Below the pieces are notes generated by a model. It was not told the DNA's origin, ran no database searches, and worked only from the letters and a program-made list of their open reading frames with translations. From Branchiostoma floridae (Eukaryota > Chordata > Leptocardii > Amphioxiformes > Branchiostomatidae): 64,000 bases of DNA. How positions within the stretch are numbered: the stretch's first letter is position 1; the number at the start of each line of letters is the position of its first letter. Made by a program: the position numbers and the translations under genes. Location: positions 10,846,944 to 10,910,943 of the forward strand of contig NC_049992.1 of NCBI RefSeq assembly GCF_000003815.2, written 5' to 3'. Shown here one piece after another: positions 13,960 to 25,860 of the stretch.

Positions 13960-14643
13960 TCAACGGTCTTCTACGGGTTCTAGACAAGCTCGATATTTAA
14001 CTTTGTCTTCATTGGAGTCGCTGGTCTCCACAGTTTTGGTGACGTAAACTCGGTATTTTACATTGTTTCCGCCCAAGTATTTACATCTCGTCTGCATGTC
14101 GTAGATAATGTCCGACTCCTCCGAGTTCAAGGTCACCCCTACGCAGAAGATTTTCACGGGTCCCGAGTTTGACATTGATATGTGGCTGATTCTAGCCTTG
14201 GGTATGATGCACTTGGCTTCTCCGAAGGTCTCCAGGTCCTTTGGGCATGTGCAGTGACCTCCGGGGTCATCGGGGTCACAGGCCACGTCCATCTGACAGC
14301 TGACGACGTGTAAATTCTGCAGCCTGCCCTTGCCCCGCACGCCGTCTGCCTGAGTCTGGTCGCCGAAGGATCGTGCGTAGCGATGCCGAACGGGCAAAGT
14401 CTCGTCAAGTTCCAGCGGAGACTTCACGAGACTCACGTTTGCGCTGGTCACGTGAACGTACCTCTCGTACACTATCCTTGTACTTCTGTCGGCCAGCACT
14501 CGGGCATCCACGCGAGAGTGATGAATCGGGGTGAGTTGGAGGCTCCTTGCTGTGTTTTCGTGGGGCAGACAAGGTGCTTGGATCAGGCCCAGCAGCACGC
14601 CGAAAATCCAATGAACAATCTTCATACTTGACCGCAGAGGCAT
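13960..14643 (-). CDS. Secreted cysteine-rich protein, single coding exon, family unknown
   Basis: An uninterrupted 227-residue frame starts at 14643; Met7 is an alternative start. A hydrophobic stretch (residues about 9-24, IVHWIFGVLLGLIQAP) is a clear signal peptide. An N-glycosylation site is at Asn69. A minimal furin-type site RYAR is at 88-91, followed by a compact carboxy-terminal domain of about 105 residues with eight cysteines (116, 122, 131, 133, 145, 167, 187, 220), including CTC at 131-133. There is no transmembrane segment or GPI-type tail. The likely product is a secreted proprotein whose carboxy-terminal fragment is the active, disulphide-bonded part. I do not recognise the family; growth-factor-like or netrin-module-like folds are possible but unsupported. 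The ORF length in GC-richer DNA and the signal peptide argue that it is real. Confidence 0.75.
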   Translation of the reverse strand: MPLRSSMKIVHWIFGVLLGLIQAPCLPHENTARSLQLTPIHHSRVDARVLADRSTRIVYERYVHVTSANVSLVKSPLELDETLPVRHRYARSFGDQTQADGVRGKGRLQNLHVVSCQMDVACDPDDPGGHCTCPKDLETFGEAKCIIPKARISHISMSNSGPVKIFCVGVTLNSEESDIIYDMQTRCKYLGGNNVKYRVYVTKTVETSDSNEDKVKYRACLEPVEDR

Positions 14644-15973
14644 TTTTCTTCCCGACGTCCCCTCTCTAGCTTGATGAACGACCTACGAGAAAAGAAGGCA
14701 ATACATCCGGCTGAGCAAACGTCATCATCTCATTTGTCTTCCTCAAAGAACCAGGTGCAATTTATCTGCACAGGAAACGCTTCTATGAATGACATCTCTC
14801 CTCATATCAAGCAAATCATGACTGCCTATATGTTTGATCATGCCTTGTGTCACTGACGTAGATCTTAGCTAAAATTCACAAGGACAATATTACTGGGTTA
14901 TAAAGTTCATCACTTGTCAGTTGTACACAATATATCATCGCTACAGAGGGACGACTTCAGCCGCTCAGGGTAGACTAAATTGTCGTACTCCTTGGAAGAG
15001 ATACAGACTTATTTCCCAACAGAGAAATAAGGCAATAAGCATATAGTGTGTTGCATGGGGACTGTAAAAGCAACAGGGATGAGAGAATACCATGATAAAA
15101 CTTATTGAAATGCTCCTAGGGATCTGTGGAAGCCATGCGAGCTATACAAGTGTTTGGCTTCAGTTCCGTGATGGAAGATGCTTCGTGGTGCATAAGATCT
15201 GAATGAAGAGCAAATTTCGTAATGTTTATTTTGTGATATTTCTGAACTCCTTTTTTAAAGTTTTCTTAATTTTTATTTGCACAAAAGTAGCCTCATATGC
15301 AGTACAGAGAAATGGGTAAGATGAGAACAATGTGCAGTATGAGAGAAGAAGCCTACAAGGCTCATGCTAAGCCTCCTCCCTCAAATTAATCATAGTACTA
15401 ACGAGATAATTATAGAATTAATCAACAGAAAGAAAGAACACTAATGTAGATCAATGATAAACCAAAGGAGCTTCTCTAGATGAACTTCACTCTTGCACGT
15501 GTCAATTTGCTTCCCGTTCCCCTGATAACCTTAGTGCTTTATTCATCGTTGTTAGAAAGAGGCAATTAGCTGAGAGTTACTGCGCCTGCCTACTTTGCCC
15601 GCGGCCTTCCCGTCTTGAAGAAAAACCGGGTGTACGGGTCATCACTGCTGCTAATTTAGCCCAGGCACAGCGGCGAGCATCAAAGACGCGGCCGGCAGCC
15701 CTATATAGTCCGCTCGATCAATGCTGGATATGAAGTGTTTCATCAATCGCCTCTGACCCGACAGACCTCCGAAGAGATCGCGAGCAAATCCGGCGTACCT
15801 CGTACCTTATTAACGTGAGGGAATCACTTCAATTGATCGCCCAAGGACCGGACTATAAAAAAGGCGCTCAATGTCGGATTCCATCACCGATCGAATCAAC
15901 CAGAAGGCAGCAGGATTTCCTCTCAAAAGAATCTGGCGTGCATCGAATTACGGGCTAATTTTCGATTAAACGG
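14644..15973. other. Upstream region of the 13960 gene; no gene seen
   Basis: This should contain the promoter of the minus-strand secreted-protein gene. The part from 15590 to 15970 is GC-richer and holds two TATA-like motifs on the plus strand (CTATATAG near 15701 and TATAAAA at 15854-15860). Confidence 0.35.
15854..15860 (+). promoter_or_regulatory. TATA-box-like motif
   Basis: TATAAAA lies in a locally GC-rich context, about 115 bp upstream of the ATG at 15974, which has a donor-like site 110 bp downstream. It is a plausible core promoter for a plus-strand transcript. It could equally be chance. Confidence 0.25.
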
Positions 15974-16083
15974 ATGGCGTCTCGCATGGCTCGCAAAGCA
16001 GGGCTGTTAATCAAGTTTTCAGACGATCCTCTGCCATGTTTTGCCCCATGCCTTCCCCTCTACTTCTTCTCAATAATTAGCAG
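15974..16083 (+). CDS. Possible first coding exon, plus strand
   Basis: An ATG with an open frame begins MASRMARKAGLLIKF and runs to AGCAG|GTACGT, a good donor leaving phase 2. An upstream TATA motif at 15854 fits. No downstream exon could be joined, so this is only a candidate. Confidence 0.22.
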
Positions 16084-16228
16084 GTACGTCTGCTTTGTCC
16101 TAAATCTGTTCAGGTCTTCTCTCACACCTGCCATACCCGGCCCCGAGTCCCCTGTAGCGTTACCCCCCCTACCACCGCACGATGTGATGGATGCTTACTG
16201 GGGCTCTGGCATGATACCCAATACTCAC

Positions 16229-16322
16229 ATAAATCAAAATCGAAAGGAAAGTCTCCAACCAAATCTCCGTAATAGGCAGTAGCATCAGGTTTGAGTTCTC
16301 TGAGGGACCCCCACTCCATTAC
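16229..16322 (-). CDS. Isolated coding exon, gene unknown
   Basis: On the minus strand an acceptor (GGTCAG|GTAATG) and a strong donor (T|GTGAGT) bracket 94 bp that read VMEWGSLRELKPDATAYYGD and then an acidic/Phe-rich end, leaving phase 1. The composition looks protein-coding. An in-frame ATG just after the acceptor could be a start. I could not find partner exons, and the relation to the secreted-protein gene at 13960 is unclear because that exon starts with its own signal peptide. Confidence 0.4.
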
Positions 16323-17302
16323 CTGACCTCTGACCGTTATCCAACTCAAGGGATCATTTCAAGGGGTTTCTCGTTAATCTATATTGGATATCTCTTTGTG
16401 AAAACTATTTCCAGCTCGAGAGGACCTTCCGTGACCCTTTTCTCTCTCGAACTTCACCATGAGAGATAAGAAGAGAAAGGCTCTCAAACTTGTTAAGTTA
16501 CGGATCGGGAAGTAGAGCTTCATCGGAAAACAAACTTCACATCATCAAGTCCCAATTCCGTCCACCAAATGAGTTAACACCCACATGCATGAAAACATAA
16601 ACCACCCATTACACAGAGTTATGACAGTTTTATCTATTTTAATTAGTATGTAGATGTCTAGAAACTCGTTTCTTTAGTTCATAAGATGTGAGAAAAATAT
16701 CTCTGTAGTGAATTGAAAAAAAGTCTTTGTAGTGAGACCTTCGTTCAAACAACAAATAGTTTCTTTTGTTTACCATTGTCAAACAAGAACCGAAACATGT
16801 TAGAGGTAATACACCGGCATTAGAAATATGTTTAGCATTCAGGCCATATTTCCGGTCCGTTTTACCATTAGAAGATAAGAACATCATCTGCTTCACCCGT
16901 CTGACGTTAGTCTGTGGTGTGAGACTGCCGCACCATTAGTTAACAGTATTAGCTCCTTCAGCACCAAGGACAGGGGCAGCGCTGTTCCCGCCCTGGCGTC
17001 TGTACAATTTGTTCTCAGAGGACGGGACCACCCAGTGTGAAGAAAAATGGAAGGGTCAATGAATGAGTGAATGAACCACATAGACTTCTATCGAAGGGTT
17101 ATCAAGGACTAATACATTGTTTTGATATTGGTAGAAAATATTCATATTTCTCTCTAAACTATTTCGTTGTTTCCTAAAAGCACTGCAGCAACTCTCAGCT
17201 TGAAAACCTAGTAAGGTTCGTCTTAGAAAAATATGTGGCTTTTGACAACACTTTTCTCATTGTTACTTGCGTATTGATTTTTAAAAGGCCTAACTACTCA
17301 GG
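16323..17302. other. Intergenic, no gene seen
   Basis: AT-rich DNA. Open frames here have no splice or family support. Confidence 0.35.
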
Positions 17303-17520
17303 TCGTGTGGCGTAACGGCAGGGTGTTTGGTCTCAAACTTAGACGTCCTGGGTTCGAATCCGTTGCTATGCCACCGATTTTATGCCCTTGGGAAATGCAC
17401 TTAACGATTTATTCCACAGTTCAGGGGGAAATGAGTACAGAACTTCTCGGAAAGGGCGTTAAATGGAGGTCCCTTGTTTTAGGAGACCTAACAAAAACCT
17501 AGAGTCCTGGTCGCACCTTG
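17303..17520 (+). mobile_element. tRNA-derived SINE
   Basis: The head has a near-perfect pol III internal promoter: A box TGGCGTAACGG at 17308-17318 and B box GGTTCGAATCC at 17351-17361. The cloverleaf-like sequence ends around GCCACC. A body follows with CCCTTGGGAAATGCACTTAA, the conserved block of a widespread deuterostome SINE type also seen, inverted, at 42760-43020 and 44540-44780. The fused body argues against a functional tRNA gene. Confidence 0.75.
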
Positions 17521-19604
17521 GCAATACTATCGTATTGGGGTCTTTTCAGTTAGTACCAAATGACAGCCATTCCATACCCTTGAGATTTAGCCACACCCAT
17601 TGTAAGCTCCTCGCAATTCAGCCCCTGGCTGCAAAGATAGAGTATTCGGCCCATCCAATGATAATAACACACAAGATAAAGGCCTCTAAAGGCAACTTAC
17701 ATCTAAGACAGATGAAGATATGCTGCCAAATTCTGTTGTGTTATGTTGTAGATAAACGATTGCCGCTATCATTCTGGTAGAACTGCAATCCATCATTGTC
17801 AATTCAGGGACAAACAGAATTATTCATCATTCTCCATTCTAATCAATGAAAAAAATGAATCACATTTAAGCCTTGGCCAATGAGAAAAGCTTGGGGCGGA
17901 TAGAAAAAAAATCCTCAGCACCAAACCTCAGCGCCTGTGACAAATATAGAAAAGAAAACATTTGCAGTTATTATTACAGCGTCGTCAAACTCGTATGTGT
18001 TCGTTTTATTGCTCTGTTTACAATGAACGCTTCATATTTGAAGACCATTTTAACGACATATTTTACGCCTGCTTATGTTTTATTGGATAGTGCTTAAACT
18101 GTTCTGTTACGAGACTTTCAAAACAAGACTTCACTTTCCTCACGAGCCTATGCCCCAGGTTTAGCTCTCTAGTAAAATCTAATGATTTATTCCCATTGTA
18201 AGTGGCCTGGGCCCGGCTTGTAAAAACTCCGGACCTGCCACGCCCGTGCGCAACCTCTATTAATTACCCTTTACACACACATCAAGCTCCATCGATCTCC
18301 TAGGATCACAGGTCAACACATAACACATCATATAGCACGGCCTTCCCGACTCACCCCACAACCTTAGGGCACCCGCCTGTAATTAGGTCTCGTTAGAACC
18401 ACAAACGCAATCGGTTGCCGAGCCACAAACGGCTCGCTCTGTCTGATCGAATTGCAAGCACTTAGTATGCATAGAAAGTTCTCATCTAAACAATTACGGC
18501 AATTCCTTTTTGCATGAATAGGTAAGTATAAAGGGAGGGAAACAGTTGCCGGAGGTCTGCCCGTGTCTATTGATTGGCGATTGTTGGAGAGTAATGGAGA
18601 TTGATCATGTGGATGTGCGGTAGAAGTTTCTTATGTATATAATCAAGTACGTAAAAGCTTTTTCGGTATAACGGATCGTTTCTGGGTATGACGGCTTTGC
18701 CTTTTCTATGATCTCCCTTAGGTCAGAATAATTGGAACATACGTGTCATCTCGGAGATAATGAAGCTTGTAAAATCATATGTTACGGTTTAATGGCCATA
18801 ACGTTTACATGTTTTAGAATATCGTTTAAGATCTAAAAGTAGACGAAGAATAAACACAAGCCGTTTTTTATGCAGATAGGTTTGGAGCATTCACTAACGG
18901 CATAGAATGGCCGCTACATGTCTACTGATAAGCGCTCTAGTGTCGACCGTAAAAAAGGCAAACGGACTGGTGTCAAGAAAGTTCCTTATGAAGAATTGCG
19001 GGGCAACATCTGAAAAATTAAACTCAACGTTTATCACTGCTTCATCAACGATTGCGTTAATATAGCTTCGTCACAGGAGAGCACATGCTGTCATACAGTG
19101 GTTGAGAGGCGGAACACAGATGTTCCTTAAACTACGTAAGTCACCTTCGCTCTTTTTCCGAGATGATTTAATGCGTTGCATAATGTTGGCAAGACTGGCT
19201 GCGAATGACACTGCTTCTCTGAGGAGTCTACTTGCTATTAGAAAGATGTCAGCACGGGGGGTGGGCGGGGCAAGGCTGTCAATCCAAAACACACACCGCT
19301 GAACTACGACAATCGCAGCGTGTCGTCTGCAGAGGTTGCCATCAATTCTGGAATGTTTGTATCGTTTTAAAAACTATACGTGATTGTGTTACAGCTTTTA
19401 GGCGACATCTCCTGGGTCTTTTGAAAGTCTTTTTTTATGACAATGAATACAGCACTGTAGATGTAATAACAACCACATGAGGCTTACACCGCAGTCAAGT
19501 ACATAATGTGTACCTAACGTGGCCTACCCTAACAAACTACTGATCTGTTTGTTCTTACTAAAACACATTCATATGGGAGGCAAGCATGAACCCCAGCACT
19601 GTCT
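17521..19604. other. Intergenic, no gene seen
   Basis: No supported exon. A segment at 19080-19131 has a donor-like end (CTAC|GTAAGT) with one open frame, but no family or partner exon supports it. Confidence 0.3.
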
Positions 19605-19828
19605 TAAGGTAGACTCTTACTACACTTGTGGCACCTGTGCGACACTGCGGGGTTCGTAGATGACTCAACGAATTTCAAAGATAAAGAACGAATTTTCTTC
19701 CGTTTTTGTATTTTGTTGTCATACTTTTACCTATTACGCAATATCTAAATTATTAGAAATCGCGAAAATAACAAAACAGTAAACCAACCCCGCAGTGCCG
19801 CATGGGTGCCCCAGTGAGTCCAACTTTA
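19605..19828. mobile_element. MITE with GCGGCACTGCGGGG inverted termini, copy 1
   Basis: The left end reads TAAGGTAGACTCTTAC then GACACTGCGGGGTTCG. The right end, read on the other strand, reads TAAAGTTGGACTC then GCGGCACTGCGGGGTT. The AT-rich centre contains ATTTTCGCGATTTCTAATAA on the minus strand. A second copy of the same family is at 47990-48219, which confirms the boundaries. There is no ORF. Confidence 0.75.
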
Positions 19829-19886
19829 CCACTTGATACATAATGTAATCAAACACCACATGGTGTCTGTTCCCTTTAAATCACTA

Positions 19887-19900
19887 GTAACCATGGTAAC
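19887..19900 (+). promoter_or_regulatory. RFX X-box
   Basis: GTAACC-AT-GGTAAC matches the RFX consensus GTNRCC-N(2)-RGYAAC at every position. RFX factors drive ciliary genes. No promoter or 5' exon is evident next to it, so function is uncertain. Confidence 0.4.
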
Positions 19901-19970
19901 GGCCGACTGGTCCAGGTCATTGACCTTATTTATTTGCAGAAGAAGTAGAGGTAAACACAAACATAATTTA

Positions 19971-19986
19971 CCCCCCCCCCCCCCCC
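19971..19986. repeat. Poly-C run (16 C)
   Basis: Sixteen consecutive cytosines. The length in the assembly may be unreliable. Confidence 0.9.
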
Positions 19987-22900
19987 TCGACCTTTCAGGT
20001 GCTACTATACACTACCAGCATACTGATTCACACTATTTGTTTCACACATTGCTTACAAGTAATATAAAGGAAAACCATATAGGATTATTGATGGGCATGT
20101 CACCATAGCAAAAGCGCATGTACAAAATTGATTAACCGATGGTCGACTCATAGCTTGTAAATATCTGGGGCAAGTAACCCCTTGGTTATTTTGGTAGAGT
20201 GCGGTTATGATGTTATGCTATAATCTGTGAGTTAAACAAAGAATGTGGTTATACTGTGCATCACAAGATGTACAAAAACACTACTTTTAAAAAAGCTGTT
20301 GAAGTATTCTATATGAATTATGTGTGGCATAAGTCTCCTCTTCAGATGAAGCCGTACCGAGTGTATTATTGATGTGAAGCGACTTCCGCCGAGATCAAAG
20401 AATGTACGCCTATCGGGACTGATTGTATTGTCAGTGTTTCCATCAAGCTTGTGCTGAAATACATGCATGCATGTATATCAAGCAAGCAGATAACTTCTCT
20501 GAATCTACGGCCGTCAAACTTTTATTCTTGATCTCTTGAAATGAGTCTTGGACAGAAATTAGCACCACATTCGTAACGCAAACAATAGACAGCAAAATAG
20601 GGGAGATAAATCAATGAAATTTGTGCCCATTAAAAAGTAATGAGCAATGTTATTGTAGATACTTGATAGTTATTGATAGTCACATTAACAAGGACAACTA
20701 AATGAAAGTCCCATAATTGCACGTTCATTTTTCCATTCCACAACAGAGATTCCTTTGCCATAATATTTGTAACATTAAGCCCCTTTCAGACTCGAATGAC
20801 CACTAAACATTTCGTTATTTTGTGTCAAGATGACTGGGGCATACAATGTACTGTGTTTTAATCGGATCAAAATTCAAACAATAAGTATATCTGATTTTCC
20901 TTCCATCAGATATTTTCATACACACATATTAGGAAGTGATTTGAAATGGTTTCCTTTGTCACCCCTCCAATCCTTACTGGTTCGTCCCTAATAAACGTAG
21001 TAGTACGATATTACCATCGGCATTAACTATTTACATAGTAAGATTGAAGACCCCGAAAGTTTGGACATCAATCTCAGCGACTGTACTTTTCCACAGACCG
21101 CTATCAGCTGTCATGGCGTCCTCTCTCTTTAAACACTTTTCCTCAAAGGTTAGCAAACTTTTTCAAAGGTCAAACAACTCTCATCGCTCAGTTCATCTCA
21201 AGCTACCTATCAGAGTTCGGCGAAGGAGGCAATTTCTCATACAATTCGATCGCGCAAGACTTTAATTGCGTCCACAAAGACAACAAAGAGAGTGGCAGAT
21301 TGAACCAATAGGTCAAGTGGACGTGCACAACCATTTTTACTAGATTGGCAATTTCGCGTTTAAAGGGAAGCTGGCCTTTAAATTGGAGTGCGAGGATTCG
21401 TCTCATTCAGAAGTGCTGTAAACAGGCTGATTAGCCGCTGTAATACAGCCGGTAATAATGGTGAGGATCCTATTTGTTTTCCGTCAGCACTAGGATGTGA
21501 AATTGCCTCGTTGACCTCATTTTTCACAGAAAATGGATGAAAAAACAGAATTCCAAATATTTGGGTTGCCGTAAATTACCGGCTTGGCACAGTTGTCAAT
21601 GATGGAGTACACAGCTCAGCTAGCTGTCAATACTTAATACTAACAGCGCCTTACCACTTGGATTCCCGGACAAAATTAGTGGGCAGGAAATATATGGTTT
21701 CTAGCGAGGTGCTCTGCTATTCATTGTTGGCAGTTTGATCAATGACAGCCGTTGGTCGACTAAGGCGCGCGGGTTTAGGTTCGGATTGGTCGACTAACGC
21801 GCCAGAAAATTGTCACAAATGAGGCTTTTAACTGTGCCTTCAGGGCGCGGTGTGAACCTGCCAGCTCACTGGTCACATTCTTCTACAAGTCCGGTATGTC
21901 GTGCAGAATTCAAACACGTCCCAATTAGGCAGAAAGGCGTGAATTCCTTCTAGTTCCGTGATTCAGATTCAGTGTATGATTCAGATTTGAAGTGACACAT
22001 TTTGTACAGTTGCGTAAAACGGATAAAGAGTAACAAGAAATAACAAGAAACAAAGCCGCACAGCTATTGTCCATATTTCAACCCCATTATCGTTTTAAAG
22101 TAAATAAAAAGATCTACTATCTGCAGTAGGAAAGGAAGCTCTAGATAGATGAGCATTTGTATTAACCAATACATAACAGAAAAAACAACTGTAAAATGAG
22201 TCCACGTCCTCGACAGACAGCAGCGCATCGCAAAAACATCTATGTATAGCAGAAGCAATTGAGCGAAAAATAAATTTTCATCCAAAAGTAACGAATAGCT
22301 TTAAGAAAATGATATCTTGTATATAAAGCTGGGCACATACAACGTCGTGTTGTAATAATGGTGACCGACAAGCGAAGGATAGGACAGCAAGCTCACCATG
22401 TTTAAGAATAGGACAGGTTGGTAAGAATGTTAACATTAGGTACGGAGGTTGGTACAGAAGCGATTGCATTACTAAAGCCCAACTGCGCCATTCCCAACTA
22501 CGTTATTACTGTAACAATAGCAATGCGCAAAAAGATGATCAAGGACTTATATTCAAACAATATGATGTTGAAAAAAAACGTGAAGAACACACCAGTTCCC
22601 CGCTGAATCCCCACGTGGCTCCACGGTACAGCCACCCCCTCCTACCGCCCGTCTGCCCACAGTCCTACCTGCCTCCGCCCCAGACAGCCGCTAGTCACCG
22701 ATGATCGACACCGTCTCTACTACGACTCTCGTATGATCGAACGCAGTCGTAGCGCTCAGCTATTCCACCTTCGTTATCATCTCCTTATTTACCGACCTTT
22801 TTCCCGACCGATATCAAATTTCTCTGGTGAATTAAATCCGCCATATACTACAACTTAGGCTGAAGGAATCGATCCTTAGGAGGAGACCTATTTCTGGCTT

Positions 22901-25042
22901 AGTGCCAGCACCCATGCGGGGATTGTTCTGTGAACGATGATTGTAGTTACGCCTCTCTCCGCGCTCATGAAGGAAGCACACCATGAGGTCTGCGGAAAAC
23001 ACAACAGGGACTATCGTGAGGAAGGAGTCTTTTAACGTAGCCAGGGTGATTAAGCAGAGATTTGATTAATGTTCGTTACTCTAAAGTCAATCTGTCTTAC
23101 ATAGCATGCCTTTCGTATGAGTCTTTTAGGATCAGACTCGGAAAATAAAATCCAAAACACTCAAATCGAAAGCATATTTGCTTAATGTATCGAGTATGCG
23201 CCTGTAAATCCCTTATACGGCGATGGCAATGTGACGAACTCAAAGGCGTTTAAGGGGCTACAGAGGTGAAAACAAATGTCATCTTCCCCCAGATTTGATC
23301 CTTAAGCTTGATGGTTTTGAGATGAATGAGAGATAATATGTGGTCTGGATGCCAGTATGATGGCAGTCTGTTTCGATATTCTGCTATGCGAGGACAAGTG
23401 TGGCATTTCTTCATTGCCAGTCTCTTGGTCCATTACACCCCCTTTCCCCGACCAGAGACAAGAAAATCCTATTAGGGAAGCAGCATATGTGCACACAGGA
23501 CGGAATACAAAGCAGCAAGATCACCAAAGTGGCCTTTACGAACCAAGAAAACAGCAAGACATTTTCGTCGTGTTATTGTATTATCTCCAATTTCTCATTC
23601 TGGGTCAGCTAAGTGTCCCAGATGCGCTATGTTAAGGCAATTGGCATTTCTGGGGCAAACGTCATTGTCTGTAACAAGAATTCCCATGTTCATGTCTTAC
23701 CAGGAAAGCACCAAGACATTTCCTAGATTTTGTTATTTCCAATTGCAGTCCCTCTGTGAAGTAAGTTTTACAACGCTTAGAGTCGACGTTTCTGGGGGAA
23801 ACACAATTTCATCGCTTTCGCATATCGTCACTGCATAGCTTTGAAACAGCAATATAGATATATGTAGGAACATTACAACCACTATATTTCCAATTAGCCA
23901 AATATTAGTAAAAGATTCAGAATACAAGCTCATTGTCAACAATACCAGGTAGCTTGCTTTCAAGTGTGTTTAATCTGATCTTGTCTGTACAAAGTTTACC
24001 TAGTTTCATTAATGCGCCCGCAGAAAGGAAAGGAAAGATTGAGATTTCGTTTCAAAGAAACGCGTAGTAGCTAGGGAAAGATGTGCAAATTACGCTTCTG
24101 TACTGTGTCTGAAAGAAAGAAAGAATGATAAATAGAAAGGCAAAAGAAACACAAAGAAAGAAAGACCAACAGAGAAAAAGAAAGAGAGAGATACATAAAG
24201 CAAAAGATTGAGCTCGATGCTGACTAACAAGAGAGTCCATTGGAGGGAAGTAACTCGAACAAAAGCCATAAGCAAGATACAAGAAAGCAAAAACAGACCG
24301 AAATTCAATTGCAGTAATGGTATTCTTACCTTTACCACCCCTAATAGGTTAGTTAGTCTCAGCTTCTAAAGAGATCGTGCCCCAGAATTAGAGACGTCGC
24401 GATTTCTGTGGGAATCTAACAGCTTGTTTCCCACATGAGCGCTAATGGCTGGCGGCGTAGCTCCTCAGCTCGGGCGTGTAGCTTCATCAGAACCCTCTCT
24501 AGGGGATGAAAGGTCGCCCATTTAAAGATCAAAGAAATGAAGATCAAATGGGAATGTCCCGCTCAATTCCAGACGTTGGGATTTCCAATACGTCAAGATC
24601 ATGGATTACCGCTTAGAGAGGGCATCTTTTTATATACATCATAGGATTTATCTTATTCAAATACAATGTGATCACTTAAGGGCAATAGCCAATATAGTTT
24701 TTAAGTCATAATCTTTTTTCCGACTGCGCGACAGAGGCCGGCGGTACATGGGAATGAATAGGCGATCATGTATAACTATTTTTCGGTAATCATCTGTTTG
24801 CGGCAGTAATGAAGACTGAGCGGTTAAACGCGGGCGCGCTAGAAATTGAGGTTATCAACACTAGATTACGAATTAAAACCGTGACGTGGTGATTTCCAAC
24901 TGCCGTTTTCCCCCCCTGACTTTTAAGATTTGATGCCCATCAGGTACAAAGTACGCCGTAAGTCATTCTCTATGTATGGCCTTCTTAGTTCGATCTCCAG
25001 CTTTCCCTTTCATCGGCCACTCCATCGATTCTAATCAGTGTT
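19987..25042. other. Intergenic, no gene seen; purine-rich tract inside
   Basis: A GAAA/AAAG-rich purine tract spans about 24105-24215. A proline-codon-rich segment at about 22600-22710 (plus) ends in a stop and has a pyrimidine-rich acceptor-like site, but no exon model could be closed. GC-richer, low-repeat stretches at 24430-24560 and 24830-24900 might be conserved non-coding DNA; that needs comparison with another species. Confidence 0.3.
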
Positions 25043-25860
25043 TCAAAGATCGCCAATTTCCCGCAGAATTTGCTCGCCCCAGCCGTTCTCAGTTAAAACA
25101 TACACGCCGGGACAGATGCTCGCGTCAAGCCTGGGTAGGTGAATAAATGGAAAAGACACGGGCTGCCGGTCGTAGATCGATCGGCAGACGATCCCCCTAC
25201 GCGCGCTCTTCCGGCGTCCCGCCTCCGCTGCTTCCCTTGATACTCGTCCGCACCTTTCTGAATTCCCCCTGTCTCGAACCGTCCCTTTGAAACATAACCG
25301 CAATTACAAACGAAGCGCTGATATACGAGAAAAGCCGAGACCGCCAGCCTCCGAAACGGCGTTGTTGTTAAAAGAGACGAAACATTCGGTCAGGCCAATT
25401 CTGTTCATCAGTAGCCTGGCAGTAGACAGGAATGGAGTTACACTTACAGTTTGAGAGGCGTCACAGTTGGTGCATACACGCCTCCTGACGGATTGGCAGC
25501 TCCCAGCGTTAGGGTCGAGAACTTCTCGGCAACCCCCTGCGTCGTCTCTGAGGCCAGCAGCGGGCTCCCGTCTGCGCTTTCAGTGATCTTCGCTGGCAGA
25601 AATATGCTCCCTCGGTCTATTCTAGGAAAACAAGGAGCATTTGTTGCTTGTATAACCAATTAGATCGACCAAGATTTCAGCCAATCTCTCACGCGCGCCA
25701 ATTGTGGAGGGATCTCTTCGCGAGATCGAAACCTGATGAAAGTTCCCATCTCCTGCCAGCATTCATCTTCCGGAGGCTGCTGCTGAGTTTGTTTTCTGAC
25801 GGGACTGCATTCCATTGCGCTAATTCTATCAAGGCATGCCGATATCAGAGCGTCCGCCAC
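25043..25860 (-). CDS. Small three-exon gene, function unknown
   Basis: Three minus-strand exons join in phase to 129 residues. Exon 1 is 25733-25860, with ATG GCG GAC and donor CAG|GTTTCG (phase 2). Exon 2 is 25448-25621, with acceptor TTTTCCTAG and donor ACT|GTAAGT (phase 2). Exon 3 is 25043-25130, with acceptor TATTCACCTACCCAG and stop TGA. Introns are 111 and 317 bp. The protein has no signal peptide or membrane segment. It is acidic and Gln-rich at the start, has a central stretch beginning IDRGSIFLPAKITESADG, and ends NGWGEQILREIGDL. I do not recognise it. Both junctions keep phase 2 and the exons lie in GC-richer DNA, which supports a real gene. The weakest point is the exon 1 donor. 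Confidence 0.5.

Noticed and set aside
14383..14631. Plus-strand 82-codon frame
   Set aside because: Antisense shadow of the secreted-protein gene at 13960-14643.
17303..17375. tRNA gene
   Set aside because: A and B boxes are good, but it is fused to a SINE body shared with other loci.
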